Shown: piece by piece, positions 13,302 through 22,102 of the stretch
How positions within the stretch are numbered: position 1 is the stretch's first letter
How the letters are laid out: the number at the start of each line of letters is the position of its first letter
From: JACZSB01 sp965372015
Lineage (GTDB): Bacteria > Fidelibacterota > Marinisomatia > SCGC-AAA003-L08 > TS1B11
Assembly (NCBI GenBank): GCA_965372015.1
Contig: CBDVAP010000027.1
Coordinates: 1-27,766 of the forward strand
Reading direction: 5' to 3'
DNA length: 27,766 bases
Position numbers and translations under genes: made by a program
The notes under the pieces: model-generated
Databases searched by the model: none
What the model saw: only the letters and a program-made list of their open reading frames with translations
What the model was told of the DNA's origin: nothing

Positions 13302-14510
13302 TTACTGCAGATTTGGATCAATGATAGGTACTGTATCCCATACCTGGTCGATCCCATCGAGATAGTTCAAATTGTTGAACACGTCATAATCTGCCCGTTG
13401 GTCATCATCCCACAGTGTGACCCGTACACCGTTGTAGGTAATCGATAACCCGGCATCTTCAACGATGGACGCGGGAGTAAGAGCCCAATTGGGTTTCAGG
13501 GTCAGGGTATAACCGTCGCCCGATGTACTTCCAGTCACTTCATTCCCGGTGGTGTCCAGGCGCGCCCGGCCGGTCTGGTTCAGGAGCGCATGGTAGTCCC
13601 ATTCCCTGTAAACCTCGACGGGCCGATTGAAGACAATCGTCAAGACCCCGGCTCCCGAACCGGCACCGGTGATATCGTCCCTATCCCGGTTGGAGGCATA
13701 GACCACGTAGAGCGCCTCGGGATTGCCTCCCGGCTCCTCATCTTGCACCCTGATTAGTTGAACCAAAGGAGTAGCGGCATCGCCAACGATGATTTGCGAT
13801 CCCGTGGCCAGTGCCAGGCGAGTGCCCTCGTAGGTCATGGGCAGGACCTTCGGTGTGTAAGCACCACCTAAAATCAAGCTGGAGCCCGGGAATAGGGCTA
13901 AACCATCCGTGTTTGTCGTGGCCGTCAGTCTGGGCATGAGCCCCGGCGCGGCCAACAAGCGATAGGTGTTGGTTTCGGCGGTAACTGCGTTCATACTGAT
14001 ATTCTGCTGCAAAATGACTTCGGCACCAGGCACCCGCTCATTATCCCTTTCAGCATAGATTTGTATGTCACCGGCCGAAGCTCCGGTGGGGAACAGATAG
14101 ATATTCTTGATAATGCTGATATAGTAGTCTGAGGACCCAGCTTTCGCAAAGTCGAAATATCCCTCGAACTGCTGATAACCCGCATTGGTGGCCATCATCT
14201 TGTAAGTATAGATATCCACGGCCGAGGCGATGGGAATATCCTTGAAGACATAATCTCCGGCGAAAAGACTGCTGGCTTCGGTATCGAGCATATCCGGTTC
14301 AATAACTTCTCCCCCTCCAATCAGGTATAGTTCCAGATCGGTTCCGCTCAACCGTTCGCCGGTAGTAGCGTCAAAAAGGGTACCAAAAACCTCACCTGAA
14401 GGGCCGGTGTCGGGTTTAGCCGCCTCCTCTTCACAGCCCGCGAACAGGAAGAACGCAATCAACGCGGACGAAAGGTAGTGTAATGCCTTTGGGTATGCGT
14501 GCATGTTCAT
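13302..14510 (-). CDS. Large lipoprotein with carboxypeptidase-regulatory-like domain, unknown function
   Basis: The 402-residue product has a lipoprotein signal peptide with lipobox LFAGC (Cys26) followed by acidic residues. After it comes a segment starting GEVFGTLFDATTGERLSGTDLELYL, the look of a carboxypeptidase-regulatory-like or Ig-type beta-sandwich. A second such unit may lie at about 150-230, and another beta-rich part near the end contains TLTLKPNWALTPA and VRVTLWDD. GGAG six bases before ATG 14510 supports the start. It probably sits in the outer membrane or on the surface. No catalytic motif is seen, and it appears to be a single-gene unit. Confidence 0.8.
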   Translation of the reverse strand: MNMHAYPKALHYLSSALIAFFLFAGCEEEAAKPDTGPSGEVFGTLFDATTGERLSGTDLELYLIGGGEVIEPDMLDTEASSLFAGDYVFKDIPIASAVDIYTYKMMATNAGYQQFEGYFDFAKAGSSDYYISIIKNIYLFPTGASAGDIQIYAERDNERVPGAEVILQQNISMNAVTAETNTYRLLAAPGLMPRLTATTNTDGLALFPGSSLILGGAYTPKVLPMTYEGTRLALATGSQIIVGDAATPLVQLIRVQDEEPGGNPEALYVVYASNRDRDDITGAGSGAGVLTIVFNRPVEVYREWDYHALLNQTGRARLDTTGNEVTGSTSGDGYTLTLKPNWALTPASIVEDAGLSITYNGVRVTLWDDDQRADYDVFNNLNYLDGIDQVWDTVPIIDPNLQ

Positions 14511-14776
14511 TTATTGCTCCTTAACAATTGTATCCATTGCGGCCCAAATACTGTCAACCAGGGAGATCATGGATTCTCCTTTCCACTGGCTAAATCAAGA
14601 AGACCGCATGTTGAACGAAAACCTTTAACTCGGATTGCTTTAAAGATGATTGGCAAAAAAAATCAATACGGATCAATATCTACAAGGGTCAATATAATCA
14701 AATATGATCATTAGAGCCAAAAGGAAATGGTGGCGGAGGCGGAGGAGTAGCTCAGGGCCCCAATCGCACCATAACC

Positions 14777-15457
14777 TTAATCGTTACCCTGGTACTTATA
14801 GCCGATGCGGTCGAAGGGATTGACCACGCTGGTGATGATGTTGCGCGAGTGGGCCGCGATGCGCTTGAGGAAGCGGCTGTAGAGCGCCACGGCGGCGGCA
14901 TCGGCGGGCGGGGTCATCTCCACCTTCCCCGAGACGATTTTATTGGTAATTTCGTCGCAAGAACCGGAGATGGTCTCCTTATATTCGTTCATGATCTGCT
15001 TAGCGCTTTCTTCATCGCTGCTTTTAAAGGCCTCGATCATACCCCGGAAGATGGTGCTGACCCCGGTTTCCACCTCCCGGAGCTGCTCTTCCAACGGCGT
15101 GGCATCCAGCTTTTTGGGATGGTTACGGGCCATGTCGCAGATATTCTTGGTGTAATCACCGATGCGCTCGATGTCGATAACCACGCTCACCAGCACCAGT
15201 CCGGGTGCTAAGTCCTGGGCGCCGGTAACCGCCAGATGGGTCATGATCTTCTTGCGCACATCCCGCTCATATTCGTTGATCTGTTTGTCCAGCTTATAGA
15301 TGTCAATGCCAATCTCGCCGCTGTCGGAGTGGCGCAACGATTCCACCGACGCTTCATACATGGTCAGGTCCAGGTCCAACATCTTATAAGACTCCTTAAG
15401 GGCCTGGACATATAGGTTATCTTCCGAGAACAGGGTTGATATGAGAGATTTCCACAT
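14777..15457 (-). CDS. PhoU-like domain protein
   Basis: The 226-residue, mostly helical protein has two PhoU-type units. The first contains LVSVVIDIERIGDYTKNICDMA (about 90-111), matching the PhoU metal-binding helix E-R-x-x-D. The second contains SRFLKRIAAHSRNIITSVVNP near the C-terminus. The stop of the Na/Pi symporter gene is four bases upstream of this start, so the pair is one operon. In such pairs the PhoU domain is often fused to or encoded with NptA-type transporters and is thought to modulate phosphate uptake. It is not linked to a pst operon, so the classical name phoU is not given. Confidence 0.9.
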   Translation of the reverse strand: MWKSLISTLFSEDNLYVQALKESYKMLDLDLTMYEASVESLRHSDSGEIGIDIYKLDKQINEYERDVRKKIMTHLAVTGAQDLAPGLVLVSVVIDIERIGDYTKNICDMARNHPKKLDATPLEEQLREVETGVSTIFRGMIEAFKSSDEESAKQIMNEYKETISGSCDEITNKIVSGKVEMTPPADAAAVALYSRFLKRIAAHSRNIITSVVNPFDRIGYKYQGND

Positions 15458-15461
15458 GTTT

Positions 15462-16556
15462 CTACCTTGTGAGTAAAATTAAGCTCAAGGGAATAACAAA
15501 GAACACTAATCCGACCACTATGAACGGGATCAGCCGGTTGCGGCTCGACATATCCGCCAACCTTTCAGCCAATGAGATGGGGATCTGCCGCATCCGTTTG
15601 AAGGGGAGAATCATGACTATGCCGCTGATGTTAAACAGCAAGTGGGCGAAAGCGACGGAGAGGGCCGCCAGATTGGTGGTGGAGAGGGCCGCCAGCATGG
15701 CGGTAATGGTGGTCCCCACGTTGGCCCCCATGGTATAAGGGAGCACCTGGTGGATAGTCAACAGGCCGGCGCCCACCAGAGGGATAACCAGCGAAGTGGT
15801 GATGGAGCTGCTCTGGACGGTGGCTGTGAGCAGCAGACCGAAGATCAGTGCCCGGGGGATGGTCCTGAACAGGTGCTGATCAAAGAAGGCCTCCACCTTC
15901 TCGAGCACCATGCTGCGCAGCAGTTTGACGATCCCGGCCAACATGGCGAAAGTGAGCACCACGGCCACTATCAGCAGCAGCACCGGCTGGTCATTAACCA
16001 GCTGGGAAAGCAGCTCGATGGTAGGCTTGGTGGCGGCCTTGAGGGGGTTGCCCAGTTTCATGCCACCGATGCCGGCAAACAGGTCCGCCAGGGCGACTGC
16101 TGCCTTGGAGAGAAACTGGGTGGTCAATTGGAGCGGAAGCAACACCACCAATGTGATGATATTGAAGAAATCGTGCACAGTGGCCGCGGCAAAGGCCCGG
16201 CGGAATTCCACCCGCCTGGTGATATGGCCCATCGATACTAATGTATTGGTGATGGTAGTCCCCACGTTGGCGCCCATGACCATGGGGATGGCCCCCTCAA
16301 TGGATATGGCGCCGCCGGCTACCATGCCCACGATAATTGAGGTGGTGGTAGAGGAGCTCTGCACCAGCGAAGTGGCCAGTATACCGATAAACAGGCCGAT
16401 CAAGGGGGAGGAGGTGGTAGTCAGAATTCTCTCGGAGAACTCCTTACCGAACAGCTTGAACGAATGTCCCATTGCACCGATACCGACTATAAACAGGTAC
16501 AGGCACAGGATGATGCCGGCTAGTTTCAAGAACGTGATGACCTGCTCTTTAGTCAT
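15462..16556 (-). CDS. Na/phosphate cotransporter family protein (NptA/SLC34-like)
   Basis: The 364-residue integral membrane protein has the inverted-repeat fold signature twice: QSSSTTTSI (66-74) with GANVGTTIT (95-103), and QSSSITTSL (248-256) with GANVGTTIT (277-285). The QSSS motifs bind sodium and phosphate in this family. Eight or more hydrophobic segments are visible. The length is that of the bare transporter; the C-terminal PhoU part found fused in many homologues is encoded by the next gene instead. The role is sodium-driven phosphate movement across the inner membrane, with direction not evident. Confidence 0.93.
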   Translation of the reverse strand: MTKEQVITFLKLAGIILCLYLFIVGIGAMGHSFKLFGKEFSERILTTTSSPLIGLFIGILATSLVQSSSTTTSIIVGMVAGGAISIEGAIPMVMGANVGTTITNTLVSMGHITRRVEFRRAFAAATVHDFFNIITLVVLLPLQLTTQFLSKAAVALADLFAGIGGMKLGNPLKAATKPTIELLSQLVNDQPVLLLIVAVVLTFAMLAGIVKLLRSMVLEKVEAFFDQHLFRTIPRALIFGLLLTATVQSSSITTSLVIPLVGAGLLTIHQVLPYTMGANVGTTITAMLAALSTTNLAALSVAFAHLLFNISGIVMILPFKRMRQIPISLAERLADMSSRNRLIPFIVVGLVFFVIPLSLILLTR

Positions 16557-16867
16557 AAGCAGAATCTACCTCAGTAGGCGCCGTTCAAAGGGCCAAAACG
16601 GGGATAGTTTCCCGTAGTGTTGATGTATTAGAACCGGCCGAATACCCTAGCTCCCAGCTCGGGCAACCGGTTCCGGATCCAGCGGGGCTATGGCGCGATT
16701 CAAGTTGGCCGGTCTCTGTTCATGCGGAACAATGGGAATCTCCGTACCTAAAGTTACCCAACAGCGATAGTTGGCAGTCAACCAATTTTCCTGGCTAGGG
16801 GAGCAGGGCCCTACTTTCATCCGGGGTCAGGGCGGGGTAAGTTATCCCACCGAATTGGTTAACATCG
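16557..16867. other. Divergent intergenic region between Na/Pi symporter and DUF1015 genes
   Basis: About 311 bases must hold promoters for both directions. The only structure seen is a loose inverted repeat GAACCGG ... CCGGTTC (about 16,630-16,669). I see no convincing Pho box or riboswitch and no additional gene. Confidence 0.5.
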
Positions 16868-18100
16868 ATGGCGAAAATCCACACCCTGGCAGCGGTTTTG
16901 TTCCACCCGGAGACGGGCGGCGACGTGACGCGATTGGTGGCGCCACCCTACGATGTCATCCCGGTGGAGGGGCGCAGGGAGTTGCTGGAGCGCAGTCCCC
17001 ATAATATAGTGCGGTTGATCCTGCCCGAAGCAGGTGAGGCGCTTGATAGCTACGGTGAAGCGGCCCGCTTATACCGTCGTTGGCGAGATCAGGGAATATT
17101 GCAGGAGGACCGGCGCCAGGGGCTATATGTCTGGCAGCAGGAGTTCACCATTAATGGCCGAGCCTTCACGCGCCGGGCCCTGGTGGCCAAGGTGACCTGT
17201 GGTCCCTACCAGCCGGGCGGGGTGATGCGGCACGAACTGACGCGGGCAGGGCCCAAGGCGGACCGGCTGGCGCTGTTCGAGGCTACCGGAGCCCAGTTCA
17301 GCCAGATGTTCGGGATCTTTCCGGACGATACCGGCGCCGTCCGGGAGTTGCTGGCGGCCGCCAGCAAAACAGAACCGTGCCGGACTGCCGGTAGTGCTGA
17401 TGGACAGGTTTCACGGCTCTACCGGATCGGTGAGCCGGCGGTGATCCAGCGCCTTAAGGGTGAGTTGGCCGGGTTGACCATTACCATGGCTGACGGGCAC
17501 CATCGTTATGAGACTACCGTGGCTTACTACCAGCGGCGGGGCTACGACGGCACGGCCCTGATGACCCTGGTACCCGGTAGCGACCCGGGCCTGGTTGTGC
17601 TGCCGACCCATCGGGTGACAGAGCCACCGGTGGAGGCGGCCCGGCTGCAGGAAGCCCTGGCTGACCATTTTGAGGTGACTACCCACGACTGGTCCCGCTG
17701 GCGGGAGCTGCATGCCCAGCCACAAACGAACAGGTCCGCCCCGGGCATTCTGGCTGTAGCACCGGCGGAGGGGCTCTGTTTTCAGATCAGTTGGGCAAAG
17801 GACAGCCCGGCGGTGGAGGGGGCGGCTAGCCGGGAGGGGGTGGCTGTGTTGCACGAGGCGCTGCTGCCCCTACTGGAGGCGGCCCCCCAGCGTGACAAGC
17901 CCCGGGAATACAGCTATCACCACGAGGCTGAAGCGGCCGTCAGTGAGGCGAAGCAGCAGGGACAATGGGCCTTTTTGTTGCGCCCGGTGTCGGTGCGGAG
18001 CCTGTTGGACGTGGCCCAGCGGCAGGCGGTACTGCCACCCAAATCAACCTATTTCTATCCTAAATTCCTATCGGGATTTGTGAATGCGGACCTGGACTAA
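16868..18100 (+). CDS. DUF1015 family protein
   Basis: The 410-residue protein has the conserved DUF1015 blocks: VAPPYDVI (24-31), SPHNIVRLILPE (43-54), TRAGPKADRLAL (125-136), TMADGHHRYET (206-216) and the C-terminal PPKSTYFYPK (390-399). The length is typical of the family. The family is widespread in bacteria and archaea, and the His-rich ADGHHRY segment suggests an active or metal site. No reaction can be assigned from sequence. It is followed 51 bases later by an SLC13-type permease, probably in one transcription unit. No strong ribosome binding site precedes the ATG, and family homology starts right after it. Confidence 0.93.
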   Translation: MAKIHTLAAVLFHPETGGDVTRLVAPPYDVIPVEGRRELLERSPHNIVRLILPEAGEALDSYGEAARLYRRWRDQGILQEDRRQGLYVWQQEFTINGRAFTRRALVAKVTCGPYQPGGVMRHELTRAGPKADRLALFEATGAQFSQMFGIFPDDTGAVRELLAAASKTEPCRTAGSADGQVSRLYRIGEPAVIQRLKGELAGLTITMADGHHRYETTVAYYQRRGYDGTALMTLVPGSDPGLVVLPTHRVTEPPVEAARLQEALADHFEVTTHDWSRWRELHAQPQTNRSAPGILAVAPAEGLCFQISWAKDSPAVEGAASREGVAVLHEALLPLLEAAPQRDKPREYSYHHEAEAAVSEAKQQGQWAFLLRPVSVRSLLDVAQRQAVLPPKSTYFYPKFLSGFVNADLD

Positions 18101-18151
18101 CAGGCAGCGGCAGGCTGGCCCGGGTGGTGGCCGCCACCGGAAAGGAAACCA

Positions 18152-19942
18152 ATGACCTGGGAGATCGCCTTTGTACTATTGCTGATAGCCGGCGCCCTGG
18201 TGGTGTTCGCCAAGGAGCTGCTGCCCATCGAGGTAACTGCCATCGGGCTGACGACTATCCTGCTGGTGGTGGGGTTGGTGGACGTGGAGCAGGCCCTGTC
18301 CGGACTCAGCAATCCGGCGGTAGTGGCCATAGGAGCCCTGTTTGTGCTCAGCCATGCCTTGACCAAGACCGGTTTGTTGGATGTGGCCGCCCGGCAGCTG
18401 GGGACCATGGTGGGCGACAGGCAATGGTTCGGGGTAGGCCTCATGCTGGTGGCCGTCAGCCTGTTCTCCGCGTTTCTGAACAACACCGCCGTGGTGGCGA
18501 TGTTTATCCCCCTGGCAATCCAGCTCAGCCGGCGCTTCCGGATAAGTCCCAGCAAGATCCTACTGCCCCTGTCGTATGCCGCCATCGTGGGTGGGACACT
18601 GACCCTGGTGGGGACCTCCACCAACCTGATCGTCAATGCCTTTGCCATCGAGAGTGGCCAGCGGCCGTTCGGGATGTTCGAGTTCGCCCGGTTGGGATGG
18701 GTATACATGGTGGTGGGGCTGGCCTATGTCCTGCTATTCGCCCGCCGAATTTTGCCTTCCCGGGCAGGACTGAGCTCTCTGACCCGCAAGTATCATATGG
18801 GTACCTATCTCACGGAGCTGCGGGTGGATGAGGGTTCCCCGTTGGTGGGCCGCAGCTGCAAAGACGTGGGGATTAGCCAGCAATACGACATCACCATCCT
18901 GGCCATTATTCGGGAGGGAGAGCGGTATGATGAAAACATTCGCAATATAGCGTTGCAACCGGGGGACATAATGATCGGGCGGGGGGTAGTGGACGATATT
19001 ATGCGGCTGCGCGAAGAACAAGGGGTGCAGCTGCTGAGCGACGTCAAGTTCAGCGACGAGGAGTTGGCCTCAGCGGATCAGGTGCTGGCGGAGGGGTTGG
19101 TGACACCCACCAGCCCGCTGATCGGGAAGACCTTACGGGAGATCGATTTCAGACGGCATTACGGCGCCTTCGTTTTGGCGGTGCGCCACCATGCTTCCAT
19201 CATGCGGACCAAGATCGCTCACATCCCGTTGCGCGTGGCTGATACCCTTTTGATGCTGGCCCCCCGGGACCGGTTGAACGATCTGCGGCGTTCCGAGGAC
19301 TTGATCATCATATCGGAAGTGGAGGCGAAACTCGTCCGCGAACGGCTGTGGTGGGTGGCCGTATTGGTCATACCGGTACTGGTGGTGTTGGTGGCCTCGG
19401 GGGTAGTGGATATCTTGCAGGGCGCGGTGGTTGCGGTGGTAGTGCTGCTGCTGCTGCGGGTAGTGGAAATGCGCGAGGTCTACCGTTCAGTGGACTGGTC
19501 GGTGCTGTTCCTGATTGCGGCTTTCGTGCCGGTGGGGTACGCCATGACCCAGACCGGCGCCGCCAGTTACATCGCTACCGGGATGACGGGCCTGGCACAC
19601 CAGTTTCCCGGGGAGTGGATTCCCGTGGCGGCCCTGGCGCTGCTGTACCTGGTAACGGCGATTCTCACCCAGATGGTTTCCAACAATGCCACGGCCATTA
19701 TCCTGGCGCCGGTAGCCATCAGCATGGCGGGCGCCTTGCAGGTGGATGCCCGGCCCTTACTGATGGCGGTGGCCTTCGCCTCATCAGCGGCCTTTATGAC
19801 CCCCATGTCCTATCAGACAAACCTGATGGTGTACGGTCCCGGGAGCTATCGTTTCAGCGACTATTTACGCTTCGGTGTAGCGCCTAACGTGCTGTTCTGG
19901 GTGCTGGGCGTTCTACTGATTCCCCGCCTCTGGCCGCTTTGA
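18152..19942 (+). CDS. SLC13-type anion permease with two RCK_C (TrkA-C) domains
   Basis: The 596-residue membrane protein has the divalent anion:Na+ symporter fold. The half-motifs are FLNNTAVVAMFIP (108-120) with GTSTNLIV (154-161), and the later MVSNNATAIILAP with AAFMTPMSYQTNLM. Between the halves is a cytoplasmic insert with two TrkA-C/RCK_C domains, about 218-290 and 311-389, ending in typical PGDIMIGRG and VADTLLMLAPRD strands. Such insert-bearing members are often annotated as sulfate or citrate transporters. Here the substrate is unknown, and the RCK domains suggest control by a nucleotide or other small ligand. AAAGGAAACC precedes the ATG at good spacing. Confidence 0.93.
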   Translation: MTWEIAFVLLLIAGALVVFAKELLPIEVTAIGLTTILLVVGLVDVEQALSGLSNPAVVAIGALFVLSHALTKTGLLDVAARQLGTMVGDRQWFGVGLMLVAVSLFSAFLNNTAVVAMFIPLAIQLSRRFRISPSKILLPLSYAAIVGGTLTLVGTSTNLIVNAFAIESGQRPFGMFEFARLGWVYMVVGLAYVLLFARRILPSRAGLSSLTRKYHMGTYLTELRVDEGSPLVGRSCKDVGISQQYDITILAIIREGERYDENIRNIALQPGDIMIGRGVVDDIMRLREEQGVQLLSDVKFSDEELASADQVLAEGLVTPTSPLIGKTLREIDFRRHYGAFVLAVRHHASIMRTKIAHIPLRVADTLLMLAPRDRLNDLRRSEDLIIISEVEAKLVRERLWWVAVLVIPVLVVLVASGVVDILQGAVVAVVVLLLLRVVEMREVYRSVDWSVLFLIAAFVPVGYAMTQTGAASYIATGMTGLAHQFPGEWIPVAALALLYLVTAILTQMVSNNATAIILAPVAISMAGALQVDARPLLMAVAFASSAAFMTPMSYQTNLMVYGPGSYRFSDYLRFGVAPNVLFWVLGVLLIPRLWPL

Positions 19943-20031
19943 CCGGGCACTGTTTTCCACTCACGACTGACGGATTCGTCACCTTATACTATCAAATGGT
20001 ATCCTTCAAGATCACAACGGGAATACGAGTA

Positions 20032-20061
20032 TTGCTTTTGCCTGCGTTGTTCTATTAAATT
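20032..20061 (+). promoter_or_regulatory. Promoter of ArsR-family gene (leaderless)
   Basis: TTGCTT (20032-20037), an 18-base spacer and TAAATT (20056-20061). The GTG start at 20068 is 6 bases after the -10, so the transcript would begin at or next to the start codon. There is no Shine-Dalgarno sequence. The arrangement matches those of lrp and hisL. Confidence 0.45.
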
Positions 20062-20067
20062 AGACAT

Positions 20068-20403
20068 GTGATCAAGAACAAACGATCCGATGTACAACCT
20101 CGTGGCTTTAATCGAGCAGCCAGCGTACTGCGTGCTCTGGGACACCCGGCCCGGTTGGAAATTCTATTCCTGCTTGAGAAGCAGGAAGCCGATGTGACCA
20201 CCATCCAGCGCTGGATAAAGTTATCCCAGGCCTCAACCAGCAGTCATTTGAAAACGCTTTATAATGCCGGGATAATCAGCCGGCGGCCCCAGGGTACTTC
20301 CGCCTACTATACTGTTGGTGAGAGCCTGGGGAAGGCTCTATTGCCCTTGTTGAAGGACTGCAAGCCCATCTGGCAGCCACAATTCCCTCGCCCGTCCCTT
20401 TAA
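20068..20403 (+). CDS. ArsR-family winged-helix repressor
   Basis: The 111-residue protein has the ArsR fold: VLRALGHPARLEILFLLE (22-39), recognition helix LSQASTSSHLKTLYNAGIISRRPQG (about 63-87), and the wing SAYYTVGE. The only cysteine is in KDCKP near the C-terminus, so the classical ELCVCDL metalloid-binding motif is absent and the ligand is not an ordinary As/Cd/Zn thiolate site. The start is GTG at 20068; the overlapping ATG at 20066 is immediately followed by TGA. DUF302, rhodanese and FmdB genes follow on the same strand, so it probably regulates them. Confidence 0.92.
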   Translation: MIKNKRSDVQPRGFNRAASVLRALGHPARLEILFLLEKQEADVTTIQRWIKLSQASTSSHLKTLYNAGIISRRPQGTSAYYTVGESLGKALLPLLKDCKPIWQPQFPRPSL

Positions 20404-20475
20404 TAGCTTCCGCACAACTGTAACCTTTACCAAATTCCAGACATCTAATCCAGCAACGGGCAGGAGATTGAGGCT

Positions 20476-20862
20476 ATGTCTATAGGATATCATCGTGATC
20501 TGGATCTGAGCATGGCCGCAGCCGAGGCCCGGGTGCGGGAGACCCTGACGGCTGAGGGCTTCGGCGTGCTGACCGAGATCGACGTACAGGCTACCCTGAA
20601 GAAGAAACTGGATGCCGACTTTCGGCCCTACAAGATATTGGGGGCCTGCCAACCGGCCAGCGCCCTGAAAGCCTTATCTATCCAGCCGGAGGTAGGGCTG
20701 CTGTTGCCCTGCAACGTGACAGTTTCGGCCAATGACGACGGCAGTGTGCGGGTGGCGGCCATCGACGCCCAGGAGATGTTCAAGGTGATCGACGAACCGG
20801 AGCTGGTCGACCTGGCGACCGAGGTGAGCGCCGGCTTGCGGCGGGCCATCGATGCCATATAA
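20476..20862 (+). CDS. DUF302 family protein
   Basis: The 128-residue protein matches the DUF302 pattern: an N-terminal SMAAAEARVRETLTAEGFGVLTEID, then ATLKKKLDADFRPYKILGACQP (the conserved TLKKKL...Y.ILGAC.P core, about 39-60), and EVGLLLPCNV (71-80). AGGAG and GAGG precede the ATG. The structure is expected to be a small alpha/beta dimer. The family often lies near sulfur or redox genes, and here a rhodanese starts directly after it, with the stop at 20862 and a possible TTG start at 20863. The two conserved cysteines, in GACQP and LLPCNV, suggest redox or sulfur handling; this is inference. Confidence 0.92.
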   Translation: MSIGYHRDLDLSMAAAEARVRETLTAEGFGVLTEIDVQATLKKKLDADFRPYKILGACQPASALKALSIQPEVGLLLPCNVTVSANDDGSVRVAAIDAQEMFKVIDEPELVDLATEVSAGLRRAIDAI

Positions 20863-20877
20863 TTGCGAGTGCAGCTG

Positions 20878-21312
20878 ATGGCCGGCAAAACGAGGACTCT
20901 GATAGCGCTGATGGGACTAATCCAACTTATACTGGCGCAGGGGACAGGCGGCAACCCGCCCGACGCCAGCGCAATACCCACTATCACCGCAGCCGCCCTG
21001 CGCGATAGCCTGACCGCCGACACACTAGCGGTGGTGCTGGATGTGCGGACAGTGGCGGAGTTTAGCGGCCCGTTGGGTCACATTGACGGCGCCCGGCTGA
21101 TACCGGTGCAGGTGCTCGACCAGCGGCTAGCCGAACTGGACAGCCTGAAGGGCCAGCCGATCTACGTCATCTGTCGTAGCGGCAACCGCTCCAAGACCGC
21201 CACCCGCATTTTACTCGAGCACCGGTTCGAGGCGGTCAATATCGCCGGTGGGATGCGGGCCTGGAACCAGTTGCCCGTGGCCGCCGAGCCTACCCAAGAC
21301 CTTAAGGAGTAA
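20878..21312 (+). CDS. Periplasmic rhodanese-like sulfurtransferase
   Basis: The protein has a signal peptide (MAGKTRTLIALMGLIQLILAQG) and one rhodanese domain: AVVLDVRTVAEF, GHIDGARLIPV, the active loop VICRSGNRS with Cys99 (numbering from ATG 20878), and AVNIAGGMRAW. Such domains carry sulfur as a persulfide, and export suggests a periplasmic role. The start is uncertain: TTG 20863, GTG 20869 and ATG 20878 are in frame, and the ATG best fits the signal peptide. The gene follows DUF302 and precedes an FmdB-like gene by 2 bases, all in one operon. Confidence 0.9.
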   Translation: MAGKTRTLIALMGLIQLILAQGTGGNPPDASAIPTITAAALRDSLTADTLAVVLDVRTVAEFSGPLGHIDGARLIPVQVLDQRLAELDSLKGQPIYVICRSGNRSKTATRILLEHRFEAVNIAGGMRAWNQLPVAAEPTQDLKE

Positions 21313-21314
21313 TT

Positions 21315-21527
21315 GTGCCAATCTACGAATATCACTGCCGGGCCTGCGGGCGGACCTTCAGCGCACTGGTGAGTTCCAGCCGGACCGCGGCCGAAGAGAT
21401 CGAATGCCCGGAATGCCGGGAACACCAGGCGGAGAAGCTGCTCAGTATGCGGGCCAGCGTCCTGGGCAGCCGTGATACCCACCGGGCGGGGGGCTGCTCT
21501 ATGCCCGCCGGCAGCGGTTTCGGCTGA
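21315..21527 (+). CDS. FmdB-like zinc-ribbon protein
   Basis: The 70-residue protein begins MPIYEYHCRACGRTF and has two CxxC pairs (Cys8/Cys11 and Cys31/Cys34), the zinc ribbon of the FmdB regulatory-type family. The tail is Gly/Ser-rich and ends PAGSGFG, a common end for this family. AAGGAG five bases before the GTG start is the best ribosome binding site in the window. Its last 8 codons fall inside an 81-bp direct repeat whose second copy lies beyond the abiE genes, so the gene's 3' end looks like an insertion site. A role as regulator or metal/sulfur carrier is uncertain. Confidence 0.92.
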   Translation: MPIYEYHCRACGRTFSALVSSSRTAAEEIECPECREHQAEKLLSMRASVLGSRDTHRAGGCSMPAGSGFG

Positions 21528-21585
21528 GCCTGATCCAACGGCTCCGGGTGAGCTGTTAGACTAGCATTTTCCATATAACCTCAGT
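21505..21585 (+). repeat. Left 81-bp direct repeat at fmdB 3' end (att-like)
   Basis: This segment covers the fmdB-like 3' end and 58 bases beyond it. It matches 23892-23972 at 76 of 81 positions without gaps: 49 identical, then 12 with five differences, then 20 identical. The copy here belongs to an intact gene and so is likely the original. The two copies bracket the abiE genes. Confidence 0.9.
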
Positions 21586-21614
21586 GGCAGTGGCAGCGAG
21601 CCAAACCCACCCCT

Positions 21615-21652
21615 CCCGCCTAAGGCGGGGTTCCTCTCCCTTATAAAGGGAG
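21615..21652 (+). repeat. REP-like bipartite hairpin repeat
   Basis: CCCGCC-TAA-GGCGGG (21615-21629) is followed by CTCCCTT-ATA-AAGGGAG (21636-21652). It has the same two-hairpin plan and the same ATA loop as the copy at 8541-8586, 13 kb away. GC-rich text with further partial palindromes continues to about 21735. Confidence 0.75.
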
Positions 21653-21785
21653 GGCCTCGGCGTAGCCCTGGCCGTCCCGCCCACGGGGAGGCCCGCCACG
21701 GCGAGTCGAACTCGCGGAGCGAGCAGGGAGGGTTTTATAACTGTCGTTCGCCGGGTGCGCTATAAATAGGTGGTCCTTGTATAGT

Positions 21786-21858
21786 GTTCAAAGTTTGAAC
21801 GGTGTACAGAGAACAGACGATCGAATGTAATCATTGTAATCGATGTAATTTTGTAATC
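21786..21858. repeat. Perfect palindrome and four TGTAATC-type repeats
   Basis: GTTCAAA-G-TTTGAAC (21786-21800) is a perfect 15-base palindrome. Shortly after, TGTAATC/T occurs at 21826, 21835, 21844 and 21852 (spacing 9, 9, 8). The rest of the gap from 21586 to the end of abiEii shows no gene. Whether these are binding sites or decayed simple repeats cannot be told. Confidence 0.55.
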
Positions 21859-22102
21859 AACTCCCCCCTCCACACTCCTTGACTGGGTAGATGAGGGAAA
21901 GCCGGGATTCATACCGATATCCTTCAGGTTATGAGGCCGAGGATCGGTTAAAACAGGAGTTTAAGACGCCCTTGTGACCAAAACTTGACTATCCTGCCAA
22001 GAAGGCCCCACGGGTCAAAATATCGGTGGGACTTTTGCCTCAGTGGGATTGATCATTAGAATTGCATGAGGCAATTATGGATCGAAACGAGATTATAAGC
22101 CG

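Noticed and set aside
18124..18831. Plus-strand open frame of 235 codons overlapping the permease start
   Set aside because: Arg/Gly-rich shadow in another frame; the frame from 18152 has clear SLC13 and RCK_C motifs and a ribosome binding site.
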